A stretch of DNA of 64,000 nucleotides from Mangrovibrevibacter kandeliae (GCF_024519155.1 NZ_JANIFJ010000003.1:310001-374000), one strand, 5' to 3'; numbered from the stretch's first letter, positions 18,894-28,555 are shown. Translations and numbers: made by a program. The notes: generated by a model from the sequence alone, not told the origin.

Positions 18894-19606
18894 GCCGCCT
18901 CGGTCTCGCCGCGCCGCTCGGCGTGCATCTTGCGCTTGCGGAAGGCAGCGATCACCGAGGCGAGGATGGCGACGGCGATCTCGGGCGGCGTCGAAGCGCC
19001 GATGTCGGCGCCGATCGGCGCCTCGACGCGCTCCGTCCTGAACGGCTCGATCCCCGCCTGCACCAGCCGCTCCAGGCGCTTGGCGTGCGTCTTCCGGCTG
19101 CCGAGCGCGCCGATGTAGAAGCAGCCGGTGCGCAGCGCCGCCAGCAGCGGGCCGTCGTCGATCTTGGGGTCGTGGGTCAGCGCCGCCAGCGCCGTGTACG
19201 GGTCGAGCGGCCGGCGCGCGAGCACCTCGTCGGGCCACTCGGCTGCCAGTGCGACGTTCGGGAAGCGGTCGGGCGTGGCGAAGGCCGTGCGCGGGTCGAT
19301 GATCTCGACGTCGAATCCGGCGAGCCTTGCCATCGGCGCCAGCGCCTGGCTGATGTGCACCGCGCCGATCGCGACGAGCCGCGGCGGCGGCAGGTGGACG
19401 TTGAGGAAGACGTCGCCCTCGTTCGTCTCAACCGTCCCGGACTTGCCCGCGCGCAGCGCCCTCCCGAGCGCCTCGGCGAGCGGATCGCTCTCCACCTCGC
19501 TCTCGCGCACCAGCCGCTCGGCGCCGGAGCCGAGGTCCGTCACCACCACAGCGGCGCGGCGCGCGCGGCGCTCGGCGTTCAGCGCCTCGAGGACCGCACG
19601 CTCCAT
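18890..19606 (-). CDS. XdhC-family protein, Rossmann-domain half
   Basis: A 238-residue protein resembling the C-terminal XdhC domain (CoxF/XdhC group), thought to handle or insert a sulfurated molybdenum cofactor into xanthine-dehydrogenase-family enzymes. Visible motifs are VAIGAVHISQALAPMA (Rossmann-type loop), DPRTAFATPDRFPN, ALTHDPKIDDGPLLAAL, GALGSRKTHAKR and the family ending IGADIGASTPPEIAVAILA. Its start overlaps the stop of the preceding XdhC N-terminal-type gene by one base and its stop overlaps the next ATG by four. The XdhC/CoxI domain and the Rossmann domain are therefore on separate polypeptides here, whereas XdhC of other bacteria joins them. Confidence 0.9.
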   Translation of the reverse strand: MERAVLEALNAERRARRAAVVVTDLGSGAERLVRESEVESDPLAEALGRALRAGKSGTVETNEGDVFLNVHLPPPRLVAIGAVHISQALAPMARLAGFDVEIIDPRTAFATPDRFPNVALAAEWPDEVLARRPLDPYTALAALTHDPKIDDGPLLAALRTGCFYIGALGSRKTHAKRLERLVQAGIEPFRTERVEAPIGADIGASTPPEIAVAILASVIAAFRKRKMHAERRGETEAA

Positions 19607-19941
19607 CAGCCGAGCCTCTCGACGCGCACCCTGATCCGCCCGCCGCAGGAGAGTCCGACGCGCCAGGCGGTCTCGTCTGCGACGCCGAATTCGAGCATGC
19701 GCGGCTCGCCCGCCTCGATCACGTCGACGGCTTCGGCGACGACGGCGCCCTCAACGCAGCCGCCCGAAACCGAGCCCTCGAAATTGCCGTCGGCATCAAT
19801 GACGAGGTGGCTGCCGGTCGGGCGCGGCGCCGAGCCCCAGGTCTCGACGACGGTGGCGAGCGCCAGGCGCCGGCCCTCGGCAAGCCAGGCCTCGGCGGTG
19901 CCGAGCACGTCGAGTGCCGGCGTTTCGTTTGCTGCGGACAT
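19606..19941 (-). CDS. XdhC/CoxI-family small protein
   Basis: A 111-residue protein consisting only of the XdhC/CoxI N-terminal domain (PF02625 type). The conserved core is present: ATVVETWGSAPRPTGSHLVI, GSVSGGCVEGAVV with its cysteine, and LSCGGRIRVRVE with a second conserved cysteine. The cysteine in GGC is proposed in the family to carry sulfur or bind cofactor. It likely acts with the next gene, which supplies the matching Rossmann domain. The stop TGA shares one base with the next ATG, and 18 bases separate it from coxE. Confidence 0.9.
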   Translation of the reverse strand: MSAANETPALDVLGTAEAWLAEGRRLALATVVETWGSAPRPTGSHLVIDADGNFEGSVSGGCVEGAVVAEAVDVIEAGEPRMLEFGVADETAWRVGLSCGGRIRVRVERLG

Positions 19942-19959
19942 GGATCGTCCCCCTTCCGG

Positions 19960-21213
19960 TCAGGCGGCGCGTGCCGCGGGGCCCTCTAGATATCGGCGCG
20001 GATCGGCCGAATTTCCAGCGCGGCCGGACAGCGCCGCACAGAGATCGCCGATCGCCTCGAGCGAGTGGACCGGGCGAAGCTCGTCCACATGCGGCAGCAT
20101 CGCCCGCACCCCCTGCGCCCGCGCCGAGAAGCCGTCGAAGCGCAGGAGCGGGTTCAGCCAGATCAGACGCCGGGAGGACTTGTGCAGCCGCTCCATCGCG
20201 CGAACGAGATCCTCCGTGCCCTCGCGCTCCAGCCCATCGGTGATGAGCAGACAGACGGCGCCGCCGGTGAGCACCCGCCGCGACCAGTCGCGGTTGAACC
20301 GTTGGATCGCTGCGGCGATGCGCGTGCCGCCCGACCAGTCCTCGACCGCAGCGGCGGCGGCGGCGACCGCGGCATCGGGATCGCGATGGCGCATCTGGTG
20401 TGTGACGTTGGTGAGGCGCGTGCCGAACAGGAAGGTGTGGACGTGCCGACGCTTCTCGCAGAGGGCATGGAGGAAGTGCAGGAAGATCCGGCTGTACTGG
20501 CTCATCGAGCCAGAGATGTCGGCGAGGACGACGAGCGGCGGCTGCACGATCCGCCGGGTGCGGAACGCGGGCAACATGAGATCGCCGCCGCTGCGCAGGG
20601 AGAGCCGCAGGGTGCCGCGCGGATCGATCCGCTCGCCCCGGGGGTCGGCGCAGAAGCGGCGTGTCGCGACATGATCGTTCGGCAAGACGAGAGCCGCCAT
20701 GGCGCGCCTGACGTCCTGAAGTTCCGCTGCGGACATCTGTGCGAAGTCCTTGGTCCGCAGAAGGTCTCTGCCGGAGACCGTCAACCGCGCGTCGATCTCG
20801 ATCTCGGTCCGGCGCTCCGCCTCCCGCTCCCGCCGCGGCGCGGCCAAGGCGTCGGCGACCCGACTCTCGCCCGCCCGTTTCGGGCCCGGCTCGCCCGGAC
20901 GCGGCGGGGCGATCGGCGACAGCATGGCGATCAGCCGGCCGGTCAGGTCACGCGGCCGCCAGAACACCTCGAACGCAGCGTCGAAGACGGCGCTGTCTTC
21001 GTGGCGCTTCACCAGGACGGCATGGAGCAGCCAGTAGAAATCGTCGCGCCCGCCGATGCCTGCGGCTTCGACCGCAGCGATCGCGTCGAGCGTCGCGGCC
21101 GGTCCGAGCGCAAGCCCGGCGCGCCGCAGCGTCCGTGCGAAATGGGCGATGTTCTCGGCCAGCTTGCCCGCCGGAGCGCCGGTCTCTGCCGCGCCCTCGT
21201 TGTGCGCCGCCAC
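19960..21213 (-). CDS. coxE: VWA-domain protein CoxE-like
   Basis: A 417-residue von Willebrand factor A protein of the CoxE group, which works with a MoxR ATPase (CoxD) in building the copper-molybdenum site of aerobic CO dehydrogenase or related hydroxylases. The MIDAS metal motif is visible as DISGSMSQ, with later threonine (GGTRIAAAI) and aspartate (LLITDGLERE) elements. The N-terminal about 200 residues form the helical CoxE-specific part. The start is GTG, only two bases after the coxD stop, so translation is probably coupled. Symbol given by similarity of arrangement; its client enzyme is unknown. Confidence 0.9.
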   Translation of the reverse strand: MAAHNEGAAETGAPAGKLAENIAHFARTLRRAGLALGPAATLDAIAAVEAAGIGGRDDFYWLLHAVLVKRHEDSAVFDAAFEVFWRPRDLTGRLIAMLSPIAPPRPGEPGPKRAGESRVADALAAPRREREAERRTEIEIDARLTVSGRDLLRTKDFAQMSAAELQDVRRAMAALVLPNDHVATRRFCADPRGERIDPRGTLRLSLRSGGDLMLPAFRTRRIVQPPLVVLADISGSMSQYSRIFLHFLHALCEKRRHVHTFLFGTRLTNVTHQMRHRDPDAAVAAAAAAVEDWSGGTRIAAAIQRFNRDWSRRVLTGGAVCLLITDGLEREGTEDLVRAMERLHKSSRRLIWLNPLLRFDGFSARAQGVRAMLPHVDELRPVHSLEAIGDLCAALSGRAGNSADPRRYLEGPAARAA

Positions 21214-21215
21214 GA

Positions 21216-22130
21216 TCAGGCGCCGGACCGGCCGCGCCGGATCTCGTCCAGCATCGCGCGGCCTTCGCCGGTTCCGATGCGGGCGATGTCGTCCTGGTAT
21301 TTCAGGAGAACGCCGAGCGTGTCCGACACGAGCTCGGGGTCGAGGGCCACCGCATCGAGTTCGGTCAGGGCGGTGGCCCAGTCGATCGTCTCGGCGACGC
21401 CCGGCGCCTTGAACAGGTCCGCCGAACGCAGCCGCTGCACGAAGGCGACGATCTCGGCCGACAAGGCGGCCGGGGCCTGCGGCGCCTTGCGGCGGACGAT
21501 CTCGAGCTCCCGCTCGGCGGTCGGATACTCGACCCAGTGATAGAGGCAGCGGCGCTTCAGCGCGTCGTGGATCTCGCGCGTGCGGTTGGTGGTGATCACC
21601 ACGATCGGCGGCTCCGGTGCACGGATCGTGCCGAGCTCGGGAATCGTCACCTGGCTGTCGGACAGCACCTCCAGCAGAAACGCCTCGAACGCCTCGTCGG
21701 TCCGGTCGAGCTCGTCGATCAGAAGCACCGGCGCCCGACCCGGCTCACCCTCCAGGGCCTGCAGGACCGGCCTTCGGATCAGGAAGCGCTCGGAAAAGAT
21801 GTCGGAGCGCATCGCATCGCGCACCACGTCGCCGGAGGCCTCGCGCAGGCGGATCTCGATCATCTGCGCGCCGTAGTTCCACTCGTAGAGCGCGGAGGCG
21901 ACGTCCAGCCCTTCGTAGCACTGCAGTCGGATGAGCGGCCGGTCGAGCGCGGCGGCCAGCACCTTGGCGATCTCGGTCTTGCCGACGCCGGCCTCGCCCT
22001 CCAGAAAGAGCGGTCGACCCATCTTCAGGGCCAGAAACAGAACGGTCGCTAGGGCGCGATCGGCGACGTAGCCCTCGCCTTCGAGCAGCTGTTGCGTGGC
22101 GTCGATGGAGGTGGGCAGCGTTGGTGTCAC
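21216..22130 (-). CDS. coxD: MoxR-family AAA ATPase, CoxD-like
   Basis: A 304-residue MoxR-type AAA+ chaperone ATPase, paired with the adjacent VWA protein. Walker A is GEAGVGKTE, Walker B LLIDELDR, and sensor 1 VITTNRTRE. MoxR-VWA pairs remodel client proteins to insert cofactors; in CO dehydrogenase clusters CoxD helps sulfurate the active site. The start is GTG (TPTLPTSIDATQ) with AGGA eight bases upstream, and longer frames look non-coding. It heads the run coxD-coxE-xdhC(N)-xdhC(C)-MoeA/MobA; the flavin reductase gene ends 26 bases upstream, so it may be in the same transcript. Confidence 0.92.
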   Translation of the reverse strand: MTPTLPTSIDATQQLLEGEGYVADRALATVLFLALKMGRPLFLEGEAGVGKTEIAKVLAAALDRPLIRLQCYEGLDVASALYEWNYGAQMIEIRLREASGDVVRDAMRSDIFSERFLIRRPVLQALEGEPGRAPVLLIDELDRTDEAFEAFLLEVLSDSQVTIPELGTIRAPEPPIVVITTNRTREIHDALKRRCLYHWVEYPTAERELEIVRRKAPQAPAALSAEIVAFVQRLRSADLFKAPGVAETIDWATALTELDAVALDPELVSDTLGVLLKYQDDIARIGTGEGRAMLDEIRRGRSGA

Positions 22131-22156
22131 GGCGGACGTCCTCCCAGACGGCCGGT

Positions 22157-22684
22157 TCAAAGGTGGCGGTAGCGGCGGTCCCGATACACGAGCGAGGCGG
22201 CAGGTTCGCCCAGTCGGAGGGCCACGACCTCGCCGAACAGGATGCGGTGGGTGGCCACGACCTGGCTCTCGCGCAGCCGGCAGTCGAAGCTCACCAGGGC
22301 GCCCGGCAGGGTCGGCGCCCCGGTGGCGAGCCTGTCCCAATCCCCCCTGTCGAACCGCTGTTCCGGCGGCAGGCCGCCCGAGAAGTCCCGCGCGAGGTCT
22401 TCCTGGACAGCGGACAACACGTTCACGGCGAAGACGCCGTTGTCGAGGAAGCGCTGGTTCAGCGCATTCGAGGTGTTCAGGCAGACCAGGAGGATTGCCG
22501 GATCGTCGGAGACCGAACAGGCCGAGGTCACCGTCACGCCGCGTCGGCCGGCCGGCCCGTCTGTCGTCACCAGCGTCACCGCCGCGGCATGGCGCGCCAT
22601 GGCGTCGCGGAACTGCGCCCGGTCGACGTCGCCCGTCGTCATGCCCGCTCCCGCCTGGGACTCGTGTGAAAACATCGCGTTCAT
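22157..22684 (-). CDS. Flavin reductase family protein
   Basis: A 175-residue split-barrel flavin reductase (HpaC/RutF/NtaB group) that would reduce FMN or FAD with NAD(P)H for a partner monooxygenase. Typical motifs are AVTLVTTDGPAGRRGVTVTS, SDDPAILLVCLN, FAVNVLS and LFGEVVAL. A TAGAG sequence stands shortly before the ATG; a second in-frame ATG three codons in is also possible. No two-component monooxygenase is nearby, so the partner is unknown. It lies 26 bases upstream of the coxD-like gene on the same strand, which may mean cotranscription with the maturation cassette. Confidence 0.88.
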   Translation of the reverse strand: MNAMFSHESQAGAGMTTGDVDRAQFRDAMARHAAAVTLVTTDGPAGRRGVTVTSACSVSDDPAILLVCLNTSNALNQRFLDNGVFAVNVLSAVQEDLARDFSGGLPPEQRFDRGDWDRLATGAPTLPGALVSFDCRLRESQVVATHRILFGEVVALRLGEPAASLVYRDRRYRHL

Positions 22685-22827
22685 GCGCTCTACATAGGGC
22701 AGAGAAGCTTAACGCGCACGTAGCGCCGCGCCTCAAAGCTGCAGATTGGCGACGAACGCGCCGTTCGCCGACGCGAGGATCGCCGCGCAAGCCTCGAAAA
22801 GCAGCGCGATCCCGGCTAAGCAGGCGC

Positions 22828-23931
22828 ATGCGCCATCCGATCCTGGCTGTCTCCGCAGCCGCCACCCTCCTTGCCGCCTGCTTTGTCTCGGACGCCCCGG
22901 CGGCCGACGATGCGTCCGTGACCATCGGCGTCGCAGCCCCGCTCAGCGGAAGCTCGGCGCTGCTCGGCGAGCAGGTCAGGGCGGGCGCGCAAGAGGCGGC
23001 CGCGGCGCTCGGCGCGGACGGGCCGGTCGAGCTTCGCCCGGTCGATACGGCCTGCACGCCCGAAGGCGGGACGGCTGCGGCCCAGGCGCTCGTTGCGGCA
23101 CAGGTGGATGCGGTCATCGGCTTCCTCTGCACCGAGTCGATCGAGACGGCCCTGCCGCTCCTCGCGCAAGCCGATATCCCGACGATCGACGTCGGGGTGC
23201 GGGCCAACCGGCTGACCGACAAGCGGGCGAAGACCGGCAACCGGATCTGGCGTGTCGCGCCGCGCTCCGACGCGGAGGCCGACGCCATCGCCAAACTCCT
23301 GATCCAGCGTTGGCGGGACGTGCCCTACGGCCTCGTCGACGACGGCACGATCTACGGCCGCGGCCTTGCCGATGCGGTCCGGACCCGGATGGAGGCGGCT
23401 GGGCTGCGGGCTTCGACGGTCGACAACTACCGGCCGGCCGAGGAGAAGCAGTTCGGCCTTGCCCGGCGCATCCAGAAGACCGGCGTGACGAACATCTTCA
23501 TCGCCGGCGATCGCCAGGACGTCGCCGTCATCGCGCGCGACGCCGCAGAACTCGAGCTGAAGCTCGAGATCTATGGCGGCGAGTCGCTGTTCGACGAGAA
23601 CAGCATCGATCTGCCGCTGCCGACGGGCATTCATGCGGTGGCGCCCTTCTGGGATGCGGCGGCCACCCCGTCCGGTTCGGCCACCGACGCGGCGGCCTCC
23701 GCGTTGCCCGGCTACGCCCTGCCGGCGGCGGCGGCCGTCGAGATCGCGGTCGCCGCCGTGCGCCGGTCGCGGCAGGACGAAGAGCCGGTCGCCGCGGTTC
23801 TCGACGCGCAGACCTTCTCGACGCGCCTCGGCGAGGTCCGCTTCGACGCGGTCGGAGACGCCGATCTCGACGTCTATCGCGACTACGTCTGGCGCGGTGA
23901 CCATTTCGCACCCGCCGCCGAGCAGCCATGA
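22828..23931 (+). CDS. Periplasmic amino-acid-type binding protein (LivJ family)
   Basis: A 367-residue type I periplasmic binding protein of the branched-chain amino acid/amide receptor family. The N-terminus is a signal peptide with LLAAC, read as a lipobox, though ordinary signal cleavage after APA is also possible. The family core begins VTIGVAAPLSGSSALLGEQVRAG, and later blocks (VDAVIGFLC, YGLVDDGTIYGRGLAD, DVYRDYVWRGDHF) fit. No permease or ATPase genes of an ABC importer are adjacent, so it is an orphan receptor. Its stop overlaps the start of the P1 peptidase by four bases (ATGA), which suggests linked roles in using peptides or amides. Confidence 0.88.
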   Translation: MRHPILAVSAAATLLAACFVSDAPAADDASVTIGVAAPLSGSSALLGEQVRAGAQEAAAALGADGPVELRPVDTACTPEGGTAAAQALVAAQVDAVIGFLCTESIETALPLLAQADIPTIDVGVRANRLTDKRAKTGNRIWRVAPRSDAEADAIAKLLIQRWRDVPYGLVDDGTIYGRGLADAVRTRMEAAGLRASTVDNYRPAEEKQFGLARRIQKTGVTNIFIAGDRQDVAVIARDAAELELKLEIYGGESLFDENSIDLPLPTGIHAVAPFWDAAATPSGSATDAAASALPGYALPAAAAVEIAVAAVRRSRQDEEPVAAVLDAQTFSTRLGEVRFDAVGDADLDVYRDYVWRGDHFAPAAEQP

Positions 23932-24914
23932 CGCACGCCTTCGCGCCCGGACCGCGCAACGGTCTGACGGACGTCGCCGGTCTCGCGGTCGGCCATGCCG
24001 ACGACGAGCGCCTGCGCAGCGGCACGACGGCGATCCTGTGCGACACGCCGGCGGTCGCGGCGGTCGACGTGCGCGGCGGCGCCCCCGGTACGCGCGAGAC
24101 CGATCTCCTGCGCGCCGGCAGTCTCGTTCCCGGCATCGACGCGCTGGTCCTGTCCGGCGGCTCGGCCTTCGGCCTCGACGCGGCGACCGGCGTGCAGGCC
24201 TGGCTGCGCGAGCAGGGCCGCGGGTTCGAGGTCCGCGGCCAGCACGTGCCGATCGTCCCCGGCGCCATCCTCTTCGACCTCGCCAATGGCGGGGACAAGG
24301 CCTGGGGCCGGTTCTCGCCCTACCGCGACCTCGGCTACGCGGCGGCCGCGCGTGCCGGGCAAGACGTCGCGCTCGGCAGCGTCGGCGCGGGACTCGGGGC
24401 GACGACCGCGACGGGTCCGGGCGGCCTGGGTTCGGCGTCCGTCCGCCTGCCGAACGGCATCACCGTCGCGGCTCTCGTGGCGGTCAACGCCGTCGGTTCG
24501 GCGACCATCGGCGACACGGCGCGTTTCTGGTCGGCGCCCTTCGAGATCGGCGACGAATTCGGCGGACGGGGCCTGCCGCATCCCCTGCCCGTCGATGCCA
24601 TGCGGCTGCGGCTGAAGGGCGATCCGGCACCGAATGCCAACACCACTCTCGGGATCGTCGCCACCGACGCCGTCCTGACGCGCGAGGACGCCGGGCGGCT
24701 GGCGATCGCGGCGCATGACGGCTATGCCCGCGCGCTCTGGCCGGCGCACACCGACTTCGACGGCGACCTCGTCTTCGCGCTCGCGACCGGCCGAAGCGGC
24801 CATGCACCCGAGCCGCGCGAGCGGCTGACGATGCAGGCCGCCGCCACCGCCGCCATGGCGCGCGCCATCGCGCGCGGCGTTCACCTTGCGCGGCTGGCGC
24901 TGGGACACGGGTGA
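23928..24914 (+). CDS. P1-family Ntn hydrolase, NylC/DmpA-like
   Basis: A 328-residue member of the P1 peptidase (PF03576) family, whose members self-cleave and then act as aminopeptidases or amidases on small peptides, beta-peptides or nylon oligomers. It has the early GLTDVAGLAVGHA, LSGGSAFGLDAATGV, and GAGLGATTATGPGGLGSAS motifs. The predicted autoproteolysis site is Asn238-Thr239 in NANTTLGIVATDA, matching the NTT context of NylC, with threonine as nucleophile rather than the serine of DmpA. There is no signal peptide, so it is probably cytosolic. It overlaps the upstream receptor gene by four bases. The natural substrate is unknown. Confidence 0.9.
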   Translation: MTHAFAPGPRNGLTDVAGLAVGHADDERLRSGTTAILCDTPAVAAVDVRGGAPGTRETDLLRAGSLVPGIDALVLSGGSAFGLDAATGVQAWLREQGRGFEVRGQHVPIVPGAILFDLANGGDKAWGRFSPYRDLGYAAAARAGQDVALGSVGAGLGATTATGPGGLGSASVRLPNGITVAALVAVNAVGSATIGDTARFWSAPFEIGDEFGGRGLPHPLPVDAMRLRLKGDPAPNANTTLGIVATDAVLTREDAGRLAIAAHDGYARALWPAHTDFDGDLVFALATGRSGHAPEPRERLTMQAAATAAMARAIARGVHLARLALGHG

Positions 24915-24983
24915 CGCCGCCGCGTTGAGGCCGCCGGTCCGCTCTGATATTGCCCGCGCAACCGCATCCGAAGGACTCTCCCG

Positions 24984-26291
<1,308 letters not shown>

Positions 26292-26376
26292 TCCTGGGGA
26301 GCCCGGCGCCGCAGTGCCGGTTTTTGCCGAGGCACCGGCCGCGCACTACGCCGGTGGACCGTTCAGGCCGCTCCGC

Positions 26377-26590
26377 ATGACCGACACGCCTCAGTCCCGC
26401 CGCACCGGCAAGACCCCGTGGTAGCTGGTTGCGGCCGTCGCAATCGTCGCGGTGGTCCTCGGCTACTTCTTCTGGGGCAACGAGGCGCAGACGCCGATGG
26501 TCAACGGCGCCGACCGCCGACACGTCCTCCGGCACCCTCGAGGCTCCGGCGGGCGAGGCGCCGGCTCCGACCGCGACCCCGGCCCGGTAG
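26377..26590 (+). pseudogene. Decayed small membrane-protein gene
   Basis: Reading from the ATG gives MTDTPQSRRTGKTPW, then a TAG stop, then a clean transmembrane segment (LVAAVAIVAVVLGYFFWG) and a polar stretch NEAQTPMVNGA. A one-base frame change near 26505-26515 then restores an Ala/Pro/Thr-rich tail (PTADTSSGTLEAPAGE... ending PAR, TAG at 26588). This layout, a charged N-terminus, one membrane segment and a proline-rich tail, is that of a small single-pass membrane protein. TAG could derive from TGG (Trp). Two disabling changes argue for a pseudogene, although sequencing error cannot be excluded. The identity of the parent protein is unknown. Confidence 0.65.
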
Positions 26591-26661
26591 GTCGCCCTGG
26601 TTGCGAGCCGCGCCGGCGTCGACGGCTTGACAGGCCATTCCCCGCTTCGCATCTGCACACC

Positions 26662-27222
26662 ATGCGCGTTTCCGAAGCCGACATCCTCATCATCCCGGGT
26701 TACAAGGGCTCACCCGCCGACCACTGGCAGACACGCTGGGAGTCCCGCCTGTCCACCGCCCGCCGGGTCGAGCAGGCCGAGTGGACGAAGCCGGTCTTCG
26801 AAGACTGGACGGCGTCCCTGGTGGAGGCGGTGAACGCCAGCACCCGGCCGGTCGTCCTCGTCGCCCATTCCCTCGGCGTCGCGACGGCGGTGCAGGCCGT
26901 GTCCCGCTTCGAGCGCCCGGTCGCGGGCGCCTTTTTGGTGGCTCCCCCGGACGTTGCGAACGAGGCGATCCGGCCACGCCACCTGATGACCTTCGGCCCC
27001 TACCCGCGCGATCCGCTGCCGTTTCCGTCGCTGGTGGTCGCGAGCCGCAACGACCCCTTCTCGTCCTTCGAGGCGGCCGAGGACGCGGCCGCAGCCTGGG
27101 GGTCGCTCTTCGTCGATGCCGGCGAATCCGGCCACATCAATGGCGACAGCGGCCACGGCCCCTGGCCCGAAGGCCTTCTGACCTTCGGCAAGTTCATGGG
27201 CCGCCTGGCCGCCCCAGCCTGA
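26662..27222 (+). CDS. RBBP9/YdeN-family alpha/beta hydrolase
   Basis: A 186-residue serine hydrolase of the RBBP9 group (PF06821), small cytosolic esterase-like proteins whose substrates are mostly unknown. The N-terminus ILIIPGYKGSPADHWQ is diagnostic. The nucleophile serine is in VAHSLGVAT, an acid is expected near ASRNDPFSS, and the histidine is in GHINGDSGHG. The ATG shown starts just before the first beta strand; the longer in-frame extension runs through the upstream decayed gene and is unlikely. It converges on the aldolase gene, with seven bases between stops. Confidence 0.9.
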   Translation: MRVSEADILIIPGYKGSPADHWQTRWESRLSTARRVEQAEWTKPVFEDWTASLVEAVNASTRPVVLVAHSLGVATAVQAVSRFERPVAGAFLVAPPDVANEAIRPRHLMTFGPYPRDPLPFPSLVVASRNDPFSSFEAAEDAAAAWGSLFVDAGESGHINGDSGHGPWPEGLLTFGKFMGRLAAPA

Positions 27223-27229
27223 CTGGGCT

Positions 27230-28015
27230 TCAGCCGCGCGCGGCGCGGGCCTGCGCCGCCGCCGCGCTCTGCAGGAACGCCGCATCCGAGGACAGGCAGC
27301 ACAGCCGATAGCCGTAGGACCGGTAGCGCTGGGCATCCTCAGGCGTGATGCAGTAGATTGCCGCGACCTTGCCGGCCGCCACGCTCGCTTCGCCGATGCG
27401 CCGGATCGCGGCGTCGGTCTCGGGCGCCGTCGGACCGAGGGTTGCGGTCGGCGACAAGGCGATCGAAAGGTCCGACGGGCCGACGAAGACCCCGTCCAGC
27501 GCCTCGATCGACAGGATGGCATCGAGCTCGCCGAGCGCGCTCGCCGTCTCGATCATGGCGAAGGCCATCGTCTCGCGGTTGGCGCGGGCGATGTAGTCGG
27601 CCGAGCTCGCCACGCCATGCAGCTGCATCGCCCGCATCGGACCGCAGGAGCGCTGCCCGACCGGGGGATACTTGACCGCCGCCGCCAGCTGCCGCGCGTC
27701 CTCGGCGTCGCCGATCATCGGCATGATGACGCCGCAGCCGCCGAAGTCGAGCGCCCGGGCGGCGGTCGCGAGGTCGCCGACCGGCACGCGCACCAGCGCC
27801 GGCCGGCCGAGCATCACCGCCCGCGCGATGCCCGCCTCCATGCTCGCCACATCGTGCAGACCGTGCTGCATGTCGAAGGTGATCGCGTCGAAGCCGGCGC
27901 GCAGCATCGCCTCGGCTGTGACGGGGTCCTTGGTCAGCGACCAGGCACAGAGCACGAAGCCGTCGTCGGCAAAGGCGGCGCGCAAGCCAAATCCCGTCGT
28001 CGAAGTCTCGTTCAT
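27230..28015 (-). CDS. HpcH/HpaI-family class II aldolase
   Basis: A 261-residue metal-dependent aldolase of the HpcH/HpaI family, which cleaves 2-keto-3-deoxy sugar acids or related 4-hydroxy-2-oxo acids to pyruvate and an aldehyde. Key segments are FDAITFDMQHGLHD (catalytic His region), RVPVGDLATAARALDFGGCGVIMPM, MIETASALGELDAIL (metal-binding Glu) and GVFVGPSDLSIALS (metal Asp region). Its ATG overlaps the DUF1476 stop by four bases (ATGA). Substrate cannot be assigned from context. Confidence 0.9.
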   Translation of the reverse strand: MNETSTTGFGLRAAFADDGFVLCAWSLTKDPVTAEAMLRAGFDAITFDMQHGLHDVASMEAGIARAVMLGRPALVRVPVGDLATAARALDFGGCGVIMPMIGDAEDARQLAAAVKYPPVGQRSCGPMRAMQLHGVASSADYIARANRETMAFAMIETASALGELDAILSIEALDGVFVGPSDLSIALSPTATLGPTAPETDAAIRRIGEASVAAGKVAAIYCITPEDAQRYRSYGYRLCCLSSDAAFLQSAAAAQARAARG

Positions 28016-28329
28016 TCGGACCGCACCTGATCTTCGGCCGTCGCCAGGAACTCGGTCATCGTGCGCTCGATCTGATGATCCGACTGCTCGACGCCGGCCG
28101 CGTCGAAGTCCGCCCGGATCTTCTTTGCGACGCTGTCCTTGCCGGCCTGCTCGAGCGCCGTGCGGATCACGTCCTGCGTGTAGTCGTCGGCCGCCTGCCC
28201 CAGGAGGCCGAGCTTGGCCGCGGCCCACAGGCCGATCAGACGGTTGCGCCGCGCCTCGATCCGGAAGCGCAGTTCCTGATCGTGCACGTAGCGCGCCTCG
28301 AAATCCTTCTCGCGGTCCGAAAACGGCAT
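28012..28329 (-). CDS. DUF1476 protein, F1-ATPase inhibitory zeta-subunit family
   Basis: A 105-residue all-helical protein of the DUF1476 family. In Paracoccus the family member is the zeta subunit, which inhibits F1Fo-ATP synthase hydrolysis; in other alphaproteobacteria the effect is weaker or absent. The N-terminus [20 protein letters not shown], and then [10 protein letters not shown], match the family, and the sequence is rich in charged helices as expected. A GGAGGAGG ribosome-binding site lies nine bases before the ATG. It is divergent from purC and overlaps the aldolase start, forming an unusual coupled pair. Confidence 0.92.
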   Translation of the reverse strand: MPFSDREKDFEARYVHDQELRFRIEARRNRLIGLWAAAKLGLLGQAADDYTQDVIRTALEQAGKDSVAKKIRADFDAAGVEQSDHQIERTMTEFLATAEDQVRSE

Positions 28330-28555
28330 CTGCGACAGCCTCCTCCTCCATCGATCGCGTCTGCCCCGCGGCAGCGCCGGCGGATTGAACGCCCTTCCGG
28401 CCGGCGCGGCAACCCGGTGTCTTGTACCGCGGCGTCCTCCACGCCAATTTGGGGTCGAGCGATTGTTTAGGAGCGACGTTTGGTCTATCCACGCGCTCGA
28501 ATTGACAGCCGTACGCGTCCGACACAGGCGCTCCACCTCACGACAGAGCAAGAAC

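Noticed and set aside
26452-27222. Single 256-residue protein joining the membrane segment and the hydrolase
   Set aside because: The first 70 codons read out of frame through the decayed small gene's tail; the hydrolase has its own start at 26662.
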